Assembly (NCBI RefSeq): GCF_029836165.1
Contig: NZ_JAOEBG010000010.1
Location: forward strand, 116,662 to 180,661
Origin: Pseudomonas sp. GD04091
GTDB lineage: Bacteria; Pseudomonadota; Gammaproteobacteria; Pseudomonadales; Pseudomonadaceae
Length of the DNA stretch: 64,000 nucleotides
Direction of reading: 5' to 3'
Shown: one piece after another, positions 62,322 to 64,000 of the stretch
Layout: each line of letters begins with the position of its first letter
How positions within the stretch are numbered: the stretch's first letter is position 1
Translations under genes and position numbers: made by a program
Notes under the pieces: model-generated
What the model saw: the letters and a program-made list of their open reading frames with translations, nothing else
What the model was told of the DNA's origin: nothing
Database searches by the model: none

Positions 62322-62618
62322 ATGACCCCGCAACAACAACTCGAACTCGAAGCCGCCGCATTCCGGCGCCTGGTCGATCATCTGCAACAGCGCACCGACG
62401 TGCAGAACATCGACCTGATGAACCTCTCCGGCTTCTGCCGCAACTGCCTGTCGAAATGGCTCAAGGCCGCCGCCGACGAACGCCAGGTCGAACTGAGCCT
62501 GGACGACGCGCGCGCGCAGGTGTACGGCATGCCCTATGCCGAGTGGAAAGCCCAATACCAGAAAGAAGCCAGCGCCGAGCAACAGGCGGCGTTCGAACAA
62601 GGAAAACCCCGTGACTGA
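62322..62618 (+). CDS. DUF1244 protein
   Basis: A 98-residue protein with the DUF1244 signature AAAFRRLVDHLQQRTDVQNIDLMNLSGFCRNCLSKWL, including the CxxC pair that suggests metal binding or redox activity. The function is unknown. It starts 11 bases after folM and overlaps the HopJ-like start by eight bases, so translation is coupled. Confidence 0.9.
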   Translation: MTPQQQLELEAAAFRRLVDHLQQRTDVQNIDLMNLSGFCRNCLSKWLKAAADERQVELSLDDARAQVYGMPYAEWKAQYQKEASAEQQAAFEQGKPRD

Positions 62619-62952
62619 CCTGAACACCCTGCGCAGCAGCCTCGCCAGCGGCGAGCACGTATTCGCCGATACCCTGGCGTTCATCGCCGCGCACTACAGC
62701 TACCAGCCCCAGGCCTTCGACAATGGCGACGTGCACAACGCCGCCGGGCAGAACGAAGGCTCGTGCAAGACCCTGGGCCTGGCGCTGCTGGAAGGGCTGA
62801 GCGACCAGGAAGCGCTGCTGGCCTTCGGCGAACACTACCGCAGCGTGGTGGCCACGCCCGAGGGCAGCGACCATGGCAATATCCGCGCCCTGATCAAACA
62901 CGGCCTGGCGGGCGTGAAGTTCGCCACGCAGCCGCTGACGCGCCTGGCCTGA
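62611..62952 (+). CDS. HopJ-family protein
   Basis: A 113-residue protein with the HopJ pattern: FADTLAFIAAHYSYQPQAFDNGDVHNAAGQNEGSCKTLGLALLEGLSDQEALLAFGEHYRSV. The family is named after a presumed type III effector but is common in bacteria without such a system; here it is chromosomal and tied to a folate operon, so a housekeeping role is more likely. The GTG start is set by AAGGAAAA upstream. Confidence 0.9.
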   Translation: MTDLNTLRSSLASGEHVFADTLAFIAAHYSYQPQAFDNGDVHNAAGQNEGSCKTLGLALLEGLSDQEALLAFGEHYRSVVATPEGSDHGNIRALIKHGLAGVKFATQPLTRLA

Positions 62953-62960
62953 TAGCGGAT

Positions 62961-62979
62961 GGGGCCGCGAAGCGGCCCC
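62961..62979. terminator. hairpin after the folM operon
   Basis: GGGGCCGC-GAA-GCGGCCCC is a perfect 8-bp stem 9 bases past the HopJ-like stop. No T run follows. A single REP unit (GTGGGAGCCGGCTTGCCGGC) comes next at about 63008-63028. Confidence 0.6.
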
Positions 62980-63049
62980 AAACCAAGACAGTTGCGCCGC
63001 AGCCTTTGTGGGAGCCGGCTTGCCGGCGATGAGGCCGACACAGGCGAGA

Positions 63050-63958
63050 TCAGTTGATGACCTGGCCTGGTGCGCCAGCCTCCAGGCGCCCCTGCCGCAA
63101 CCACCCCAGCGCAATCGGCCACAGGCTTTCACGAAAGCGATCATGAAAGAACGCGAAGTGCCCGATCTCGCCCACCGAGATATCCCCGGGCGCAACGCGC
63201 AGATGCCGCCGCTCGGCCCCCTGCAGATACCCCAATAGCCGCTCGGTGGCCGCCACCGTGCCGAACGGATCGTCCGTCAGGCTGATGGCCAGGGTCGCCG
63301 CCCGCACCTGAGCGAACGGCGGCGTCTCGAGCAGGCGCCCGCTGGGCCGGTGTTCATAGCGCGGCGTGCGGGTGCTCCAGTCGTGCACCACGCCGGCCGG
63401 GGTATCCTCCAACCAGCCCAGGCGCTTGCCGGGAAAGTAGCCGAACACCCGGGTCAACAGCGGCATCAACACATGCCACTTGCCGAACAGTTGCCAGCGC
63501 TGGTCCGCCGCATAGTCGCGCCAGTAGGCGAACTGCGCCCCCACCAGCACCGCATGGCGCACCTGCGCCGCCGACGGCGCCAGCCCCAGCGCCCAACCAC
63601 CGAAACTGTGCCCTACCACATGCACCGGCTGGCCGGGATGCTCGGCGGCGGCCAATTGCAGCATCGCCTCGAAGTCCAGCCGCCCCCAGTCGCTCCAGGT
63701 CGCCTGGAAACCACGCATCGAGGCCGGACGCGACTCACCGATGCCCCGGTAGTCGTAGGTCAGCACATCGAAGCCCTGGGCGAACAGGTAGTCGGCGAAG
63801 CGCGCGTAGTAGCGGCAGCGTACCGAGGTGGCGGCGTTGATGATCACCAGCGGGCGCTGGGGGTCAGGCTCGGCGTGGCGCCAGCGCCAACCCCCGAGGC
63901 CGTAGCCGTCGGCGGCGACATGACGAAAGGCACAGGCGGGTTGGGTGAGGCTGCTCAT
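63050..63958 (-). CDS. alpha/beta hydrolase (serine nucleophile)
   Basis: A 302-residue alpha/beta hydrolase with the nucleophile elbow VVGHSFGGWALG (Ser near residue 113) and an Asp/His pair in SLTDDPFGT and GEIGHFAFFHDRF. It resembles YheT-like or lysophospholipase-type hydrolases (YDYRGIGESRPASMRGF). I chose ATG 63958 with AGGGAG upstream rather than an ATG nine codons earlier. It is convergent with the folM operon. Substrate unknown. Confidence 0.85.
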   Translation of the reverse strand: MSSLTQPACAFRHVAADGYGLGGWRWRHAEPDPQRPLVIINAATSVRCRYYARFADYLFAQGFDVLTYDYRGIGESRPASMRGFQATWSDWGRLDFEAMLQLAAAEHPGQPVHVVGHSFGGWALGLAPSAAQVRHAVLVGAQFAYWRDYAADQRWQLFGKWHVLMPLLTRVFGYFPGKRLGWLEDTPAGVVHDWSTRTPRYEHRPSGRLLETPPFAQVRAATLAISLTDDPFGTVAATERLLGYLQGAERRHLRVAPGDISVGEIGHFAFFHDRFRESLWPIALGWLRQGRLEAGAPGQVIN

Positions 63959-64000
63959 GGCGCGCTCCCTGCGGCGTCGCGCCATGCTGGCGGACGGGCT

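Noticed and set aside
6594..63035. REP palindromes taken as a CRISPR array or as insertion sequences
   Set aside because: They are dispersed, inverted pairs without regular spacers, without cas genes and without a transposase in the window.

Overview
The window looks like chromosomal DNA of a fluorescent Pseudomonas, most likely of the P. putida group. The base composition is high-GC throughout. It carries a complete run of the distal alginate operon, a P. putida-style homogentisate cluster, FecI/FecR/TonB iron-signalling modules, and many REP/BIME palindromes of the two types common in Pseudomonas. I found no tRNA, rRNA, CRISPR array, insertion sequence or prophage structural gene.

Layout. 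1-11572: alginate polymerisation, modification and export operon algK(partial)-E-G-X-L-I-J-F-A, reading rightwards, with a REP pair between algL and algI. 11760-13075: a small membrane protein and a short-chain dehydrogenase. 13196-18586: an EmrAB/OprM-like three-part efflux operon (leftward) and its LysR regulator; the same perfect 15-bp palindrome sits upstream of both. 18768-19226: a UspA protein. 19286-25175: a second efflux operon (outer-membrane lipoprotein, FUSC pump, DUF1656, HlyD) with a divergent LysR regulator. 25401-26375: a 2-hydroxyacid dehydrogenase. 26455-29257: a three-gene gtr-type glucosylation cluster. 29305-31902: a DMT exporter, an AraC regulator and an orphan gene of lower GC. 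31996-42342: two cell-surface signalling systems for iron uptake facing away from each other; the left one is co-transcribed with a PepSY membrane reductase set. 42520-46245: small stress genes (HPF-like, PsiE, SOS-controlled YebG), a leucine dehydrogenase and a SirB1-like protein. 46234-51854: homogentisate catabolism (hmgA, fahA, maiA and a transporter with an in-frame stop) with divergent hmgR. 51833-54991: a 1052-residue toxin-like protein with no recognised partner. 55385-59547: an SDR, an Asp-nucleophile alpha/beta hydrolase, lrgAB and its LysR. 59568-63958: flavodoxin, PilZ protein, monooxygenase-like membrane protein, folM operon with DUF1244 and HopJ-family genes, and a hydrolase.

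How the parts work together. The alginate genes form one envelope-spanning machine: AlgK/AlgE export, AlgG epimerises, AlgX/I/J/F acetylate, AlgL clears stray polymer, and AlgA supplies the sugar nucleotide precursor. Each efflux operon encodes all three envelope layers and has its own LysR switch. Each iron module couples receptor occupancy to its own sigma factor. The hmg genes take homogentisate to fumarate and acetoacetate under an IclR repressor with a clear 17-bp palindromic operator.

The observations I think most worth checking are: a REP pair inserted in frame inside the signal-peptide region of an efflux lipoprotein; the shared 15-bp palindrome; the nonsense codon in the homogentisate-cluster transporter; the large orphan toxin-like gene whose 3' end overlaps hmgR; and an unassigned rightward terminator with an upstream stem near 55.3 kb that may end a small RNA.
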